Origin: Massospora cicadina
Taxonomy: Eukaryota > Entomophthoromycota > Entomophthoromycetes > Entomophthorales > Entomophthoraceae
NCBI GenBank assembly: GCA_022478985.1
Contig: JAKSZP010015888.1
Coordinates: 1 to 64,000, forward strand
Direction: 5' to 3'
Length of the DNA stretch: 64,000 nucleotides
Each line of letters opens with the position of its first letter. Positions within the stretch are counted from its first letter, which is position 1. The translations under genes were made by a program, and so were the position numbers. This document shows positions 45,770-57,223 of the stretch, piece by piece. The notes under the pieces are model-generated. The model saw only the letters and a list, made by a program, of their open reading frames with translations, was not told the DNA's origin and did no database searches.

Positions 45770-47318
45770 TAGCTTACCTTTAGTAGAACGTGCCATTATA
45801 AAAGTGCACCTGAGAGATTTCTCTGTATAAGAGCCTACAATCTCAGTAATAAAGCCACTAGGTAATGTGGGAACAGGAGCAGTCTGAGAAGAAAGTGGGT
45901 AGAAGACCTAAGAAAGTCTTAAATTTCCTTTTCCTTTTTCCAAGCTTTATCAAGATTCTGATATTAGGAATGTAATATACCAAGGGAGAATCACTATGGG
46001 AGGGGTACAGTAATTTCACAATGGCATTACAGTTGAGAAGAGCACAAAAAGTAAGATACTATAATTTGGGAAACAGGTGGGCAATGGGAGGTTGTTGGAC
46101 AGGCAGTGTACAAATGGGCACAAGAAGGGATATTGAGTGAGGGTAGTAAGTTGGAGACCCCATCATTGGGCGCCAGACCAAAAATTAACTGACAACATCT
46201 TAGGGAGAGTGCAAGGTAATGTATGAGTTGCAGGAGTAAACTCCATTGTGAGACAGGCATGTACACTGCTACGAAATTCTAGAGAAACATCTGGAGGCAA
46301 CTGTAGATCAGGTTATGGAAAAGGAAATGTACTACTTCAAGGTTTTTTTCAGCGCACAAAAATCATTGGCCCACACAGGTTAACTGAAGGAGCCACACAA
46401 GGTGACACGCAAACCAACAAACTAAACCTACTCACTTGGATCAGGTTTTGGGAGAACAGAAGTGGAAATATGGGCAGGTCCACATTGCACTCCAGCAGAA
46501 GGATGAAGTTTGATTGGCCTATTATGTAAAAACTTGGGACCCCCATTTTGCGTTGGTAAGCAAAGAAGTGTTTTATGGAACCGCCTGAGGCACCAAGGAA
46601 CTAGTACTATTACAGCCCCCTAAGCCCTCAATCTAACAAGGGGTAAGCTACTTTAGCCGGTGAATTTCGGCTGATATGCACAACATGATACATAAAATTC
46701 TTTGGACATTAGCCTCACAAGTGAGAGAACTGGCTTATAAAAATGGGAATGGGCATTTTCAGTAGCTGTGATGTTCTTGGAATACCTGAACCTGTGATAT
46801 CTTCTCCAATTGTAAGCTATTTTTGATCACATATAGAAAAGTGTCAGAATTGTAAAGTTGGCATAAGAATTGTGGGTGAGAGGAATGATAGGGCACGCCA
46901 TAGATTGTCTTTTTCTTAATCAAGTTCTTTAAAACTATTTTAGATTTCCAAAACCTAGATGAGCTCCTCCTAGGAGTTTCAGTACTTAATTGGCACATAA
47001 GATTTATAAAATGAGAAGTGATTTCTTGGATATGTAAAAGGGATATGAAATTGGTAATTGGAATCAATATTTATGAATAATTTGAGCGATCTTGCCATAA
47101 AAATTAAGAAGGATTTGATAAATTAGAAAAAATCAAGATTATGTGTAGTGATAGGAGATTACTTACCTGGAGTAGAATGTACCATTTTAGTGGTTCAGAT
47201 GAGGGATTTCTTCTCATAAAAGCCTAATTCTCTCAACATTAAACTGCTTGGAAATGCTAAACATGAGCACTCTGAGAATAAAGAGGGTAGAATGCCTTAG
47301 AAAGCCTCACAGTTAGTA
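45770..47318 (-). pseudogene. module Y copy 2 with duplicated 5' block
   Basis: On the minus strand a block of about 155 bp occurs twice, at 47162-47318 and 45773-45925. Each ends in ATGGTACATTCTACTCCAGG or ATGGCACGTTCTACTAAAGG followed at once by TAAGT or TAAGC. This could be a short first exon with splice donor GTAAGT/C, or an LTR end followed by a TGG-type primer site. Between the blocks, 46759-47067 encodes 102 aa (PRRSSSRFWKSKIVLKNLIK, then YGVPYHSSHPQFLCQLYNSD) shared with copy 1 at 18560-19190. More broken coding follows to about 46030. No family recognised. The region 45654-45770 links it to J. Confidence 0.4.
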
Positions 47319-47329
47319 TAAGACTAAAT

Positions 47330-49139
47330 CAAGGGATGTATTGGTAAGTTGTGCCAAACTCAAATATCTATAAAATCATCAGAAAACTATAATGGACTTT
47401 ATTAAATAATAGTATTTATAATTGTAGAGATTTGCAGTCATTTTAAGGAAAATCCTGACAAGATGAACATTTAAAGATTTTAAATACTATCCACTAAATC
47501 AATAAAAATGTGGTGAAGTCAGATTTAACTAATTGTGAATCAGAGCATATTACAAAGATATTAAGTCAATTAATTACGCAGTAAACTCTATTTCAAAGAG
47601 ATTGAGTCATTCAATTGCATACCAAACTCTTTTACAATGATAATAAGAAATTTATAAAACCTTTCAATAGGTATATAAAAACAGTAGTATCAGAAGCTTT
47701 CAAAGATAATAGTTCTACTTCCACATACATAATAATTTGTAGTAAGTCCAGGGAGTGAAGAAAATATTAAATAATACATACCATTGTTAGAACTTTGAAG
47801 TCAGAAAATTTTAAATGGAAATTAATTTGTAATATAATTTTTAAGTACTAGTCCCACATAATTATATACCAAATAAAGCTATAGACCAATAAGATCTGTT
47901 TATAAGCCATCACAAACATGTCAATTCCTAATTACTACCCTGGCAAAACTATATAAGTTGATGCATAAACTTGATTAGGTGAACAAACCACTGTAGCATT
48001 AATTCTGTGTCTAAGAACATATGGTGTCCTGAGCTTGACAGAAATAAATTTTGTTTAAGCATTCTTTACTTATATAGTTTTCATATGCCAATTGCCACTG
48101 TTATTCACTACTTGGCATGCACTTTCCTTCTGTTATACTAAGCTTTTTATTAAAAGTTAATTACCGCTTGCCATCCCAAACTGGACTAAAGTAATTCCAG
48201 TCTTTGACAGTTATGGTTGTTATATTTGATATCAAAAAATGACTACAATGTCAAGAAGGACAAATATGAACATTTGATTATACGTGTTTAATAAAAGCAA
48301 TATATAATCCAAAGCTTTAGGGCATAAGCTTTGATATTTGCAATTTTAAGTAAGTTGTACTACAAAAGAAAATTAACTAATTAAGATTACTCAACTATTA
48401 TCATAAACTATCATGGTTCTTTATTAACTATGCCTAAATTTTAATTAAATATATTTTTTGGAGTTTAAAACCTGATAAACAGCTTTTCAACCTTATTATT
48501 TAAAATCTGGCGTCCATATTGATAAGAACTATAATCACATTTTAAAGAAAAGCTGTGTTAGTACTAGTGTCAAACATAATTACAATCAATTTACCTTATT
48601 AAGTAATATACACTATGGAGACCATATAGACTTATGTTTTTCTTGAGGTACAAAGTACTAGCACTTTGTCATAAAATTAGATTATAACTAAAAGAAAAAT
48701 TATTTTATAAAATCTTTGTTGTTTAGTCTTATTATATAAGACTAAAACTTATCATAAAATAATAATGTAATGTCAAGATAAACCATCACTAATAGCTGAT
48801 AAACTTTCTTCATCTAACAAGAGGAATTTAAAGAATAGCTAATAATTAAAATGTAATGGTAAGAAAAAGCTAATTGGTTTTATTATATTACTTTTTAGTA
48901 ACTTGAAAAAACTTTGAAGCAAGTTAATGAACCCTCTTAGTAGGAAATATTTTTTATACCAAGGGTCAAAATAAAAGTTAAATATGATTGAATAAAAATC
49001 TCTATATCTGTAAAGCCTTTTAAAATGCAAGTTTAAAAGTGCTTTTATAGATATCTATAACTTATTTGGTTATAAAAAAATTAAGAATTTTTTTATCTCC
49101 ACTAAAAGTCATTTCTGAGAAATTTTTTAATTTACAGTT
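47330..49139. other. AT-rich intergenic, nothing recognised
   Basis: Stops in all frames, no repeat match or motif noticed. Confidence 0.45.
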
Positions 49140-51322
49140 TACTTTAAATTCACTGCCATAGAACCATCCACTGACTATGTCCTTAGCTCCACTGCCAGTT
49201 GCTCAAGTAAGGGGAAGCAGTGTACCACCCTATAACATTTTCCACCCTATAGGGAAACAAGTTAGGACTATTTTGACTAGTCAATCAGGTAAAAAAACAC
49301 CTTTGTGTTCCTCCAAGGGGCTTGGCACTTCACCTTACATTTGTCCACCTAAATTTCCCCCACCATCTTGACCTCCCTCATTATAATATTAAATTTTGCT
49401 TCTAAGTTAATTACAGGAGATTATCACCATATATCAACAAAGCAATAATTGAGCTTTCCACCACCACTTTTGTGCCAGCAGGCTTTATTGACTTCTACCC
49501 TTTTAAGACTATTTTAAAGTAGGTTCCCCTATGAAGAGGATGCTGATATGGCAGAGAACCAAAAAATTTGTAAAAATACTCTAATCCATATGACTCATAC
49601 TCACCTACCCATAAACATTATGATGGTGGTGAGCTTTACCAAACTCCCATCTCACCTCCCACTCCAGGCGTTGTATAAGGGACTAAGTTCAGGTCCCTCA
49701 TCCTATGGCTCAACCTCCATATCCACTTCAATGCACCTAATGGTGCCAAATGTCTTGCTATTAACCGTGCTACCAATACTATAATTCCTTTCCATTCATA
49801 TATTTCCAAACCTAAAGCCCAAAGTTCCTGCATTACATCTTCACCAAATCATTTCTTCTGGGTGCGCGTTAACAATGGACACCAATTTTCCCTATCTGTT
49901 TTACATTAAAACACCAAAAACTATGACAGTTATCATTAAATTTGCTTCTGACACCAATTCTGAAGCCAAAATCACAACGACGGATCTTCCTGGGGTACCT
50001 TACTGCAAGTTCCCCACCACCCGTTCAGTTGCTATAAAAACACCACGAAAATTCCTTGCTCCAATTACCTAACCAGCCTCAGTAACCAAATAATCCTTTG
50101 GCTAATCAGGAGGAGGCTCAGACCACCATTCTCTCCCAAGCACCTTCCCATTTGCTTAATCAACCTTGACCTTATGTAAATGCCCAATACAATCTAGCCA
50201 GAATTTTTAAGCTTATTGACTGATGTTTCTTATTTAGTTTATATCATTGAACCTTCTGATCTTCATCTCAAATTTTTTATAAATTCCAATTATGACGCTT
50301 AATTCCCCTTGTTTTATGACCACCAAATGAACGCCAAACCATTCTAAAGTGATCACCAACTTGCTGTTGAACTGTTTTCTTAAAAGGTTGGCATCCCCTA
50401 TAAAAAGCTGCAGTTAATTCTGTTGACATGCTTGCAAAGAGTCTAGCACCCCCAATACCCATCTACGCTTAACCTTTTGACATGGAATCCATAAGAATGT
50501 AATGTCCTACCCGCACGTTTCATGAAAATTGACTGTTATGTTTTAATGTAATTTCAGCATATCACTATCTCACGAACTGCTCAACCAATCCCAGCAAACC
50601 AGGTGTCAGGTGATAGAGTCACTTGGCGCCCTTCCACTAATATAACTGAGAATTTTGACAACTGACTTCACTCGCCTCTAGGCTTTGTCTGCGTGAGGGT
50701 GTTTTTGCGCCAAAAATTTCTAAATTGCTCCACTAAAACTTAAATATCTTGGGAACTATTTAACCAACCCTTCATTCCTTCCCAAAGCACAAGTCTGCCC
50801 ATGATTCCCTGTCTACCAGTAGTCCCATGACTACCAGGCTTAATTTTTTATGAGTGTGACCTCCTCAACTACCACAAGAAAGGCCACAAATTAATACTGA
50901 ATGTTGTGTTGGAGGAAAAGATCCCAAAATTTAAATTAAAACAAGACAATATTGTCACCACTATCAAACTTCTCAATGCTAGTCTTCAAACTGAACATAA
51001 TCTTGCTAAGTATATTTATGGCCACATTGCTGCACGCCTGTCCTTTAATATTCCTTTCTTGAGTGAAATTTACCCCACTCTCTGATGCCCCAAGCCCTTG
51101 GTCTCATCTTTAGCACACACTCTACTATAGGAGGAAAAAAGTCAAGGAAGCACCTCCCAATACCACTCCATCTCGGCCATGTTTGGTTAAAAGTTTGCCA
51201 CTTTAAAACCTGGTTGGGTTTATTTTTGTTTTGGTGCCATAATTTCTCAATTAGCGTTTTGGCTCAATTTATTCTCTTTTGGTAATGTCCGTCCCTTGAT
51301 CAGATTACCCAATATAAACAAG
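49140..51322 (+). mobile_element. X-element copy 2
   Basis: Aligns with 14480-16378. The ATG at 49177 opens MSLAPLPVAQVRGSSVPPYN (64 codons before a stop). AGFIDFYPFKTIL-type sequence lies at about 49478-49516, a NRATNTIIPFHSYISK block near 49755-49805, and SSPNHFFWVRVNNG near 49845-49875, matching SAPDHPFWA-VDEG in copy 1. A well-kept stretch near 50855-51085 reads LLNYHKKGHKLILNVVLEEK, then HNLAKYIYGHIAARL, followed by the D-A-P-S-P motif (one frameshift) and a basic RRKKVKEAPPNTTPSRP end. The tail GGTAATGTCCGTCCCTTGAT...AATATAAAC is at about 51283-51322. At 2.2 kb this is the longest copy. No enzyme domain is seen. Confidence 0.5.
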
Positions 51323-51959
51323 ATACAACTTTACAATTGCTAGATTATTATAACCATCTTCATGCAGACTAAGACAAAGTCATCTGAGCGTATCTAAAGG
51401 TTTTACCAACTTACTGTTTTAAAAACATGTTGATTTTTATTAACAGCGCAAACACTATAAGCTAGTCTTAACATAATTTTACCAAAAATGAGGTGGTAAA
51501 TGATTCCCAGATATAGGCATTATCAATTTTATAGCCACAGTAAGCATAAGAATAACTACTAAAAAGTGTTAGAAATAAAAAAAAGTAAATTTAGTATTAA
51601 ACTTTTGGATTCCATCTATGGTGCTTACTGTTGAATGGTTAAATGTATCTGAATTGTTGGGTAGATTAGATACACGGGATATAATATTGGCTTACATCTA
51701 GCTTATTATATCTTATGTCAGATATGTGACAGTTGAGGTCTATCCTCAGCATCACATTGCCCTGATCTTTGGTAAGACAGGGCAGGCTGTGTCTGTATGT
51801 ATGGAGGAGGAGGGGGCGTTGGTTCTGGCAAGGATGCCTAAGGGGCCGGAGCTTGGAGTAGGCCAAGGAGCAAGATGGGCGTCCAAGTCGGAACAAAACA
51901 GAAAACGAGTAAAATGGGTAGTTTCAAGATTTAATTTGGATTCGAATTGAGAATGGAAT
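51323..51959. other. intergenic with one short GC-richer open frame
   Basis: The plus-strand frame at 51726-51950 (74 aa, VYPQHHIALIFGKTGQAV...LVLARMPKGPELGVGQGA) is GC-richer than its surroundings, like element H. It may be the C-terminal end of the same element type, but I could not confirm this. Confidence 0.3.
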
Positions 51960-52276
51960 GAAATGGGTGCTTGGGAGTTTCACGGTTCAATTGGGATTCG
52001 AAACAGAACTGGCGCGGAACCATTGAGGATTGGAACTGGCACAGAACCATTGAGTAAAGATTCCGCGATCCTGCTGTAAAGTTTACACCAAACATCATTC
52101 AAGTTGGCACCATAAGCTTATATTATATTTTATTTTAGCTTTTAGCATGTGTATATAGGGAAGGAACTGGGAGCTGGAGGCTCCTCAGTTCTGTTTTCTA
52201 TCAACTTGGCTAAACATTAAATAAAATAACCTAAAATTCATATTTATAATTTGGGTTTATTTTAAAGATATTGCAT
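51960..52276 (+). repeat. candidate LTR/promoter region of element H
   Basis: Contains two near-copies of a GGAACTGGCRCRGAACCATTGA-like unit (51997-52034 and 52036-52055), a TATA-like GTGTATATAGG at about 52149, and AATAAAATAAC at about 52221. It lies directly before the gag frame. No second copy to define LTR ends. Confidence 0.3.
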
Positions 52277-52286
52277 AACTGCAGCC

Positions 52287-53243
52287 ATGTTTGGCTTAAA
52301 TCAACAAGAATTGGACTTTGAGAGTGAGCTTGGGAGGGCTATTGCCTCCCTCTATACCTTGTCTTGGAGTCAAGGCATGTTGCTGGGATTAAGTATACTT
52401 GCAACTATTTTCCAGGGGGTGCTTGTCCAATCTTGTAGCGCGCGCACCAGGAGAGTAGTATCAGGAGTCTTGTCAGACCTATGGTCTCTAACATGGATCC
52501 TGTTGCCCAACTCATTCGTGACTCATTGGAAGGAGCCAGTGCATTACATTAACCAAAACTCATTTACTTTCCTGTCGTTGTGGTGGCAAGCAAAGGAGGT
52601 ACCAGAAGAAGTTGTGTTTCCAAAGTGGTATAACCATACTGCAACACTCTTGATGGTGATATTCTCCACTGCCTTTTTGCTTCATGAATTATACCAGGTT
52701 TTAGAGTGTGTGTCCCGGAATGGTGGGAAAGTGGTAGGGCCTGGGAAGGACAAAGGAAGAATTCCCACGGTTTTAAAATTGGAAGACTTGGAACTGATCC
52801 ACCAGACGTTTAGCCGGGTTCAGTTTCAGGGACGTTTGACAAAGGCAGCGGGTGGAGAGGATTCGTTTGCCTTGCAGTTAAGTCAGGTTCTGTTGGCACT
52901 TCCAGTAAAGCAGTCAAACTGGGTGCAAGAACTTTTAGAAGAGCAGTCAGGGTTACCCGTATCAGTGGAGGAATGTCTGGATTGGATTGACCATGCAGCA
53001 TGTCCAGATGAGGCGCAGGATTCGGCCTGGGTGGCGTTACTGCAGTGTGGTCAAGGGAAGAAGTCAGTGGAGGAGTATGGCCAGATGTTCCGCGCATTGG
53101 CAAGAGCAGCAAAGGCACCTGAGTCTCAGCTTCCGCGCATGTTTCACCAAAACTTGCAAGCTGATTTATTATTGGCAATGGCGGCAATGAAACCTGCAGC
53201 GACGTTGGAGGAAGAGGTGGGTTTAGCCTTGCAGGTAGAGTGA
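52287..53243 (+). CDS. gag: element H gag-like frame, 318 aa
   Basis: Longest undamaged plus-strand frame in the window. Residues 1-145 have no Gag resemblance and include hydrophobic stretches (residues 31-48 and 119-132). Residues 160-318 look like a Ty3-type capsid domain: VEECLDWIDHAACPDEAQDS, then KKSVEEYGQMFRALARAA, AKAPESQLPRMF and a closing LEEEVGLALQVE, as in chromovirus and RTL/PEG10-type Gag. In an overlapping frame, ATG at 52493 encodes MDPVAQLIRDSLEGASALH and a stop, which looks like an authentic Gag start. So the N-terminal third of the 318-aa frame may be an artefact of a small deletion. The coding DNA is GC-richer than its neighbours, suggesting recent arrival. Confidence 0.6.
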   Translation: MFGLNQQELDFESELGRAIASLYTLSWSQGMLLGLSILATIFQGVLVQSCSARTRRVVSGVLSDLWSLTWILLPNSFVTHWKEPVHYINQNSFTFLSLWWQAKEVPEEVVFPKWYNHTATLLMVIFSTAFLLHELYQVLECVSRNGGKVVGPGKDKGRIPTVLKLEDLELIHQTFSRVQFQGRLTKAAGGEDSFALQLSQVLLALPVKQSNWVQELLEEQSGLPVSVEECLDWIDHAACPDEAQDSAWVALLQCGQGKKSVEEYGQMFRALARAAKAPESQLPRMFHQNLQADLLLAMAAMKPAATLEEEVGLALQVE

Positions 53244-54091
53244 CAGTTGAGTTTGGTACGGGCCCGTCAGGAATTTGTGTGACCCCCAGGGGGATTCTGA
53301 GGACAGAGTGGTGGAAGAAGGGCAGGTTCAGAGCCCATACATGGTTCTAAGGGGTTTATCTATGTGGAGGAAGGGAAGAAGAGTCAAGGAAATCCTGAGG
53401 GTATGGTTGAGGTGTGGGAGACAGGGATTCCCATCAAGATTACCGCTCAGGATCCTGAGGTTCAGAATAAGAAGGCTCCTTATAATTTTCATAAGAAGCC
53501 GGGGAATCCGGTGCCTCAAAATAAACCACTTACTTCATCTTATCTTTATCTGATTTTGCCCATCAATGTGCTTGTGGGGGATGAAGGAAGGGATTGCGGT
53601 GAAGTTTTAGTTTTGATTGACACCGGAGCTGGGGAAAATTATGTTGAGGAGAAGTGGGCAAGAAGCCATGGATTGTCATTACAGAAGGATGGATGGGTGA
53701 CGTTGGCAGACGCCTCCAAAAAAACGGCGGTATGGCGAGTGCAGGCCAAGGTCCTGTTGAGGCAAGGCCCGGAGGTATTCAGGGAGGAGTTTCACGCCGT
53801 AGCTCACCTGCCACATTCAGTGGTGCTGGGGATGAGATGGTGGCACCATTTCTGCCCACAGTTTAATATGAAGAGAGAGAGGGTTCTGTTGTCGCCTAGA
53901 GGTCAGGGGACGTGTGAATGGACGTTTCAGTCCCAAGGTTCATTGGTGAAGCACATGGGTGGAATCACCTCAAGTGTGCCAGTGGAAGGATTGCTGAGGG
54001 AGTATCAGGATTTTTGTACACCCTATGGTCTTTAACATGGATCCTGTTGCCCAACTCATTCGTGGCTCACTGGAAGGAGCCAGTGCGTTAC
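52458..54091 (+). repeat. direct repeat of 90 bp bracketing H
   Basis: 52458-52548 and 54002-54091 are about 85-90 percent identical and include GGATCCTGTTGCCCAACTC and GGAAGGAGCCAGTG. Both contain the candidate Gag start ATG (52493 and 54037), each preceded closely by a TAA. Behind the second, the frame runs 33 codons. It looks like the head of a second gag copy, or the product of recombination between two elements. Confidence 0.6.
53244..54035 (+). pseudogene. pro: element H protease, in frame behind gag
   Basis: Same reading frame as the gag frame, separated from it by three TGA codons at 53241, 53277 and 53295. The open part from 53364 (223 aa) carries the retropepsin active site EVLVLIDTGAGENYVE with D-T-G at residues 86-88, and the second conserved strand HSVVLGMRWWHHF. 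It ends LLREYQDF and then a TAA, where RT would normally begin, so RT, RNase H and integrase are absent. All three TGA codons are one transition from CGA, as CpG deamination would give, and would otherwise leave one continuous gag-pro frame. Confidence 0.65.
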
Positions 54092-54706
54092 AAGATATAT
54101 CATTGATTAATGATTTAAACTATTCTAGGTACAAATGAAACTTAGGACTCTTGGCCTAGAAGTTCCACTTTATCATATTTGACTAAATGACCTAGGATTA
54201 AGGGGCTTTGTTGGTTAAGTCTGAATTGGCTTTTAATGACAATCAAGTTACTATTGAACTAATTACTAATTATTGATATGAACTGCCTTGTTATGTGGTA
54301 CCATTGTTAAAGGAGATTGATGGTTTAGCTTTTTAAGTTGCGTCAGAGGACATGCTGACTTAAAATAAATTATTCAGTAAGACACTTTCCAGGAGGCTGA
54401 GATGTGTTACAGCGGGATGCCTAATGTATTGTAGACCCTCAATGCAAGCCGCTGGTTAAGTGTGACAAAAGTTGAGGTGACATGGGTAAAGGTGTGGGTA
54501 ACATTGAACACTATATAATTCTCTCAATCTTTTTACAATAAAAACAAGCTAATTTAGTATTTTGAAATATACAAGCTTTTACATTTAGTACTTTACCATT
54601 GTATTATATCAATAATTTACTTGTGATCAGGAAAATCAGGGCAGGAAGCCGTTGTACAAGTAATTTATAGGAGAATACAGCCTCTATGCTTATCTTTAAG
54701 AAGTTT
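54092..54706. other. no gene; LTR-like promoter motifs near the end
   Basis: Broken frames only. At about 54505-54555 CACTATATAATTC and ACAATAAAAAC resemble a TATA box and a polyadenylation signal, but no repeat partner was found. Confidence 0.3.
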
Positions 54707-54711
54707 ATATC

Positions 54712-55410
54712 TGTTGGGATTCTCAACAGTTTAAATGAAGCCTTGACTTGGGGATTCGAACTTATTATTTATATCTGGGCAATATCAACATAGATTTACT
54801 ATTATTAATTTACCAATCGATGCTTTGTTGGGTCTAAAGCCCAAAATCATTATTAACTTTGATTTGCTTAGCATCATCCAAATTTAATTTATATTGGACA
54901 AACTCAAGATAGATTATAATCAAACTGCATTATTAGTTAATAATCCTGGCTGATAAACTTTACAACAACTACTACTCTACTCTGGAGGGAACAAATCCCT
55001 TATTTCAATGTTATCTTATCTCAAACCTCACCTTATCTTATGAGTAATTTATCTGTTACCTACTTCTCTTTATCCTCTAAAAGGTTTAGGATAATATTTC
55101 CTAATCTGTTCCCAGTTCTAACAGGGCTTGCGCTGATCATTCCTTATATCCCTTATTTTATCCCTTATTTTACTAGCACTATTTAAGGTGCAAATGACTT
55201 ACTCAATAAAATAACTTTTACGCTTTACCTCTTTTGGCTCTTTAGTAGAAGTTTGATTTCTTTCTTGGGACCTCTGAACCAGTGTGGTTAATTCCCTAAC
55301 TATTAACTTTTGGGACCTCTGAACATGTTACTAAGGTTAAGTCCTCCTCTCACCTGTCCACCTCAGCAAGCTTCAAAAGACCCACCTTCAGACCTCACTT
55401 AGTCCCAACA
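54712..55410. repeat. solo LTR with perfect ends and 5-bp TSD
   Basis: 699 bp starting TGTTGGGA and ending TCCCAACA (8-bp perfect inverted ends). It is flanked by ATATC at 54707-54711 and at 55411-55415. A TATA-like CTATTTAAGG at 55175 and CAATAAAATAAC at about 55203 suggest transcription left to right. A repeated TTGGGACCTCTGAAC at 55266 and 55311 is probably internal structure of the LTR. No internal region remains, so this is the product of LTR-LTR recombination. Superfamily (gypsy or copia) cannot be decided from an LTR alone. Confidence 0.85.
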
Positions 55411-55415
55411 ATATC

Positions 55416-56676
55416 TTAAGAACTATCAATATCTGGTCTATTGTCCTCATACAATAGGTGTTTTTAACTTCAAATTTAATCTCAGATGAAGAACCAGACA
55501 TCTGAAGTAGTCCAAAACTTCAACACTTATAACATATATCTAGATTGAGGCTAAATTTGAGTTTACAAAGGATTGTAAACTGTAGCAAGCCCAAGATTAT
55601 TTATCACAATCTGGTATAAGTATAGAGTAATAATAAGCACATAAATCAGATTTCTATTAGAATATAAAATAATCTTGTTATGTGAATTAAGTTTAAAATT
55701 GAGATTTTTTTATATCATTCTTTATAGAATTTTAAAAAAAGTTTTTGATATGCAAAATAGAACTTAATTCTGTTTTCTGTATATGCATATTGCCAATTAT
55801 ATGTAATCCTAAAGAAATTTTATGATACCTCTCTAGGTCCTAATGTTCATGACATGTCTAAACAAAAACTCTATTTGTAAAATATATAGATCAAAAATTA
55901 ACTTAATTACAGTACATATCTCATATACACCTTCTAATTTGTTTTTCATATTAATAAAATCTAAAGTAAGTCTTATTGTTTTACTTTTATATATCTTGTC
56001 TTATAGTATTAACTATATTTAAAATAAGAATGCAATGATGCCTATATGCATTTTTTAAATTAAAAGTAATAAGAACAATGTGACTTTGTTTGACTAACAA
56101 AGGGTGGTTAGCCTGACGGGGTAATTCCTGCTTTCACTCTAGTGCAGGTTTTGTTCAACACAAGTTCAAAATCATGTACTGGCTATAAGAAATCTCAGTG
56201 TGGTATATTTGTCCCAAGATCAATTCGCCTTGATTACTTTTTTTATGTTAGACTAATAAAATATTATATATCTGGCCAAAATAACGTAACTATTGTGTTC
56301 AAGCTTTCTATTAAAATCTAAAGATCTGAAAAGTTGCTATTGTAGATATTACTTTAAAGTTCTTTTATCTGTGCAGCTTTGGTATTGGAACTACTTTACT
56401 AATTATATTTACTAGATTATAGTTAGATAATTACTTCTTACCTTAAAATCTTTGACTAAACTAAATACATATGTCCACCATATCTACTTTTGTTTAAAGT
56501 TCTTACATAAGTTTATAAACTTTAGTATTGAATAATCAATTTTAAAATTTTAATTGACTATAAATTATTTTTTATAAACTAAATAATTTAATATAAAGAT
56601 GTAGTCTAGATAACTAATTACATTTACAGCTTATTTATATCAGCAGAGAAGGAGAAGTCTTAGTAAACTAAAATGG
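55416..56676. other. AT-rich intergenic, nothing recognised
   Basis: No motif or repeat match noticed. Confidence 0.45.
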
Positions 56677-56691
56677 TATAGATAGTTTAAA

Positions 56692-56978
56692 TATAAAGTT
56701 TATTCAAGGTGATCTGACCTGGGGATGATACTGCACCAATTATAGGAATCAAAAAAATTGGAAAGGAGGATAAAACCTGTAAACCTCCATGTGCAGTGTA
56801 CAATAGGCCAGAAACTCCATGGACCACCTTTGCTATTTGCTATCTCAGTTAGGGGCATTGGTGTGCAACGCCAACACAGTCAAAATTGTCCCCTACCCAA
56901 AATTCATCTACTGGGATCAAACTTGGGGAGGCAGTGGTAGATTGTACATACTCTACCACTGGGGATAACCTCCCCTGA
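56692..56978 (-). mobile_element. SINE1 copy c
   Basis: A 287-bp SINE on the minus strand with a 15-bp target duplication TATAGATARTTTAAA at 56677-56691 and 56979-56993 (14 of 15 identical). The head is at the right end. The tail at the left reads GCAGTATCATCCCCAGG then CACCTTGAATAAAC. It is the most diverged of the three copies in the B-box region. Confidence 0.85.
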
Positions 56979-57223
56979 TATAGATAATTTAAAGCTATGT
57001 AATTATTTTGTGATAAAGGACTACTAATTTTTAAGTACATGATATAAAATAAGGTTTAACAGGTAATTTTAGTAAAGTATGATTCATTTAAAATAATTTA
57101 CATCTTGTTATTTTGAAGATGCTAAAACAAGATTATAAATGTAAAGATTTATATTTTGATCTACTAAACAAAAAATATAAAGGCTATAATTTCTGCCTAG
57201 ATAATGACCTAATTTATATACTA

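Noticed and set aside
17085..51190. X-element as part of a known virus or Polinton
   Set aside because: No DNA polymerase B, packaging ATPase or capsid motif accompanies it; the 16-bp TSD, 5' truncation and SINE-shared tail point to LINE-type retroposition instead.
52810..53187. 125-aa minus-strand frame rich in Pro/Leu
   Set aside because: Antisense to the capsid domain of H, which has recognisable Gag structure on the plus strand.
54738..54775. Minus-strand AGTTCGAATCCCC, a perfect B-box-like sequence
   Set aside because: No matching A box or tRNA-like stems around it, and it lies inside the solo LTR; probably chance.
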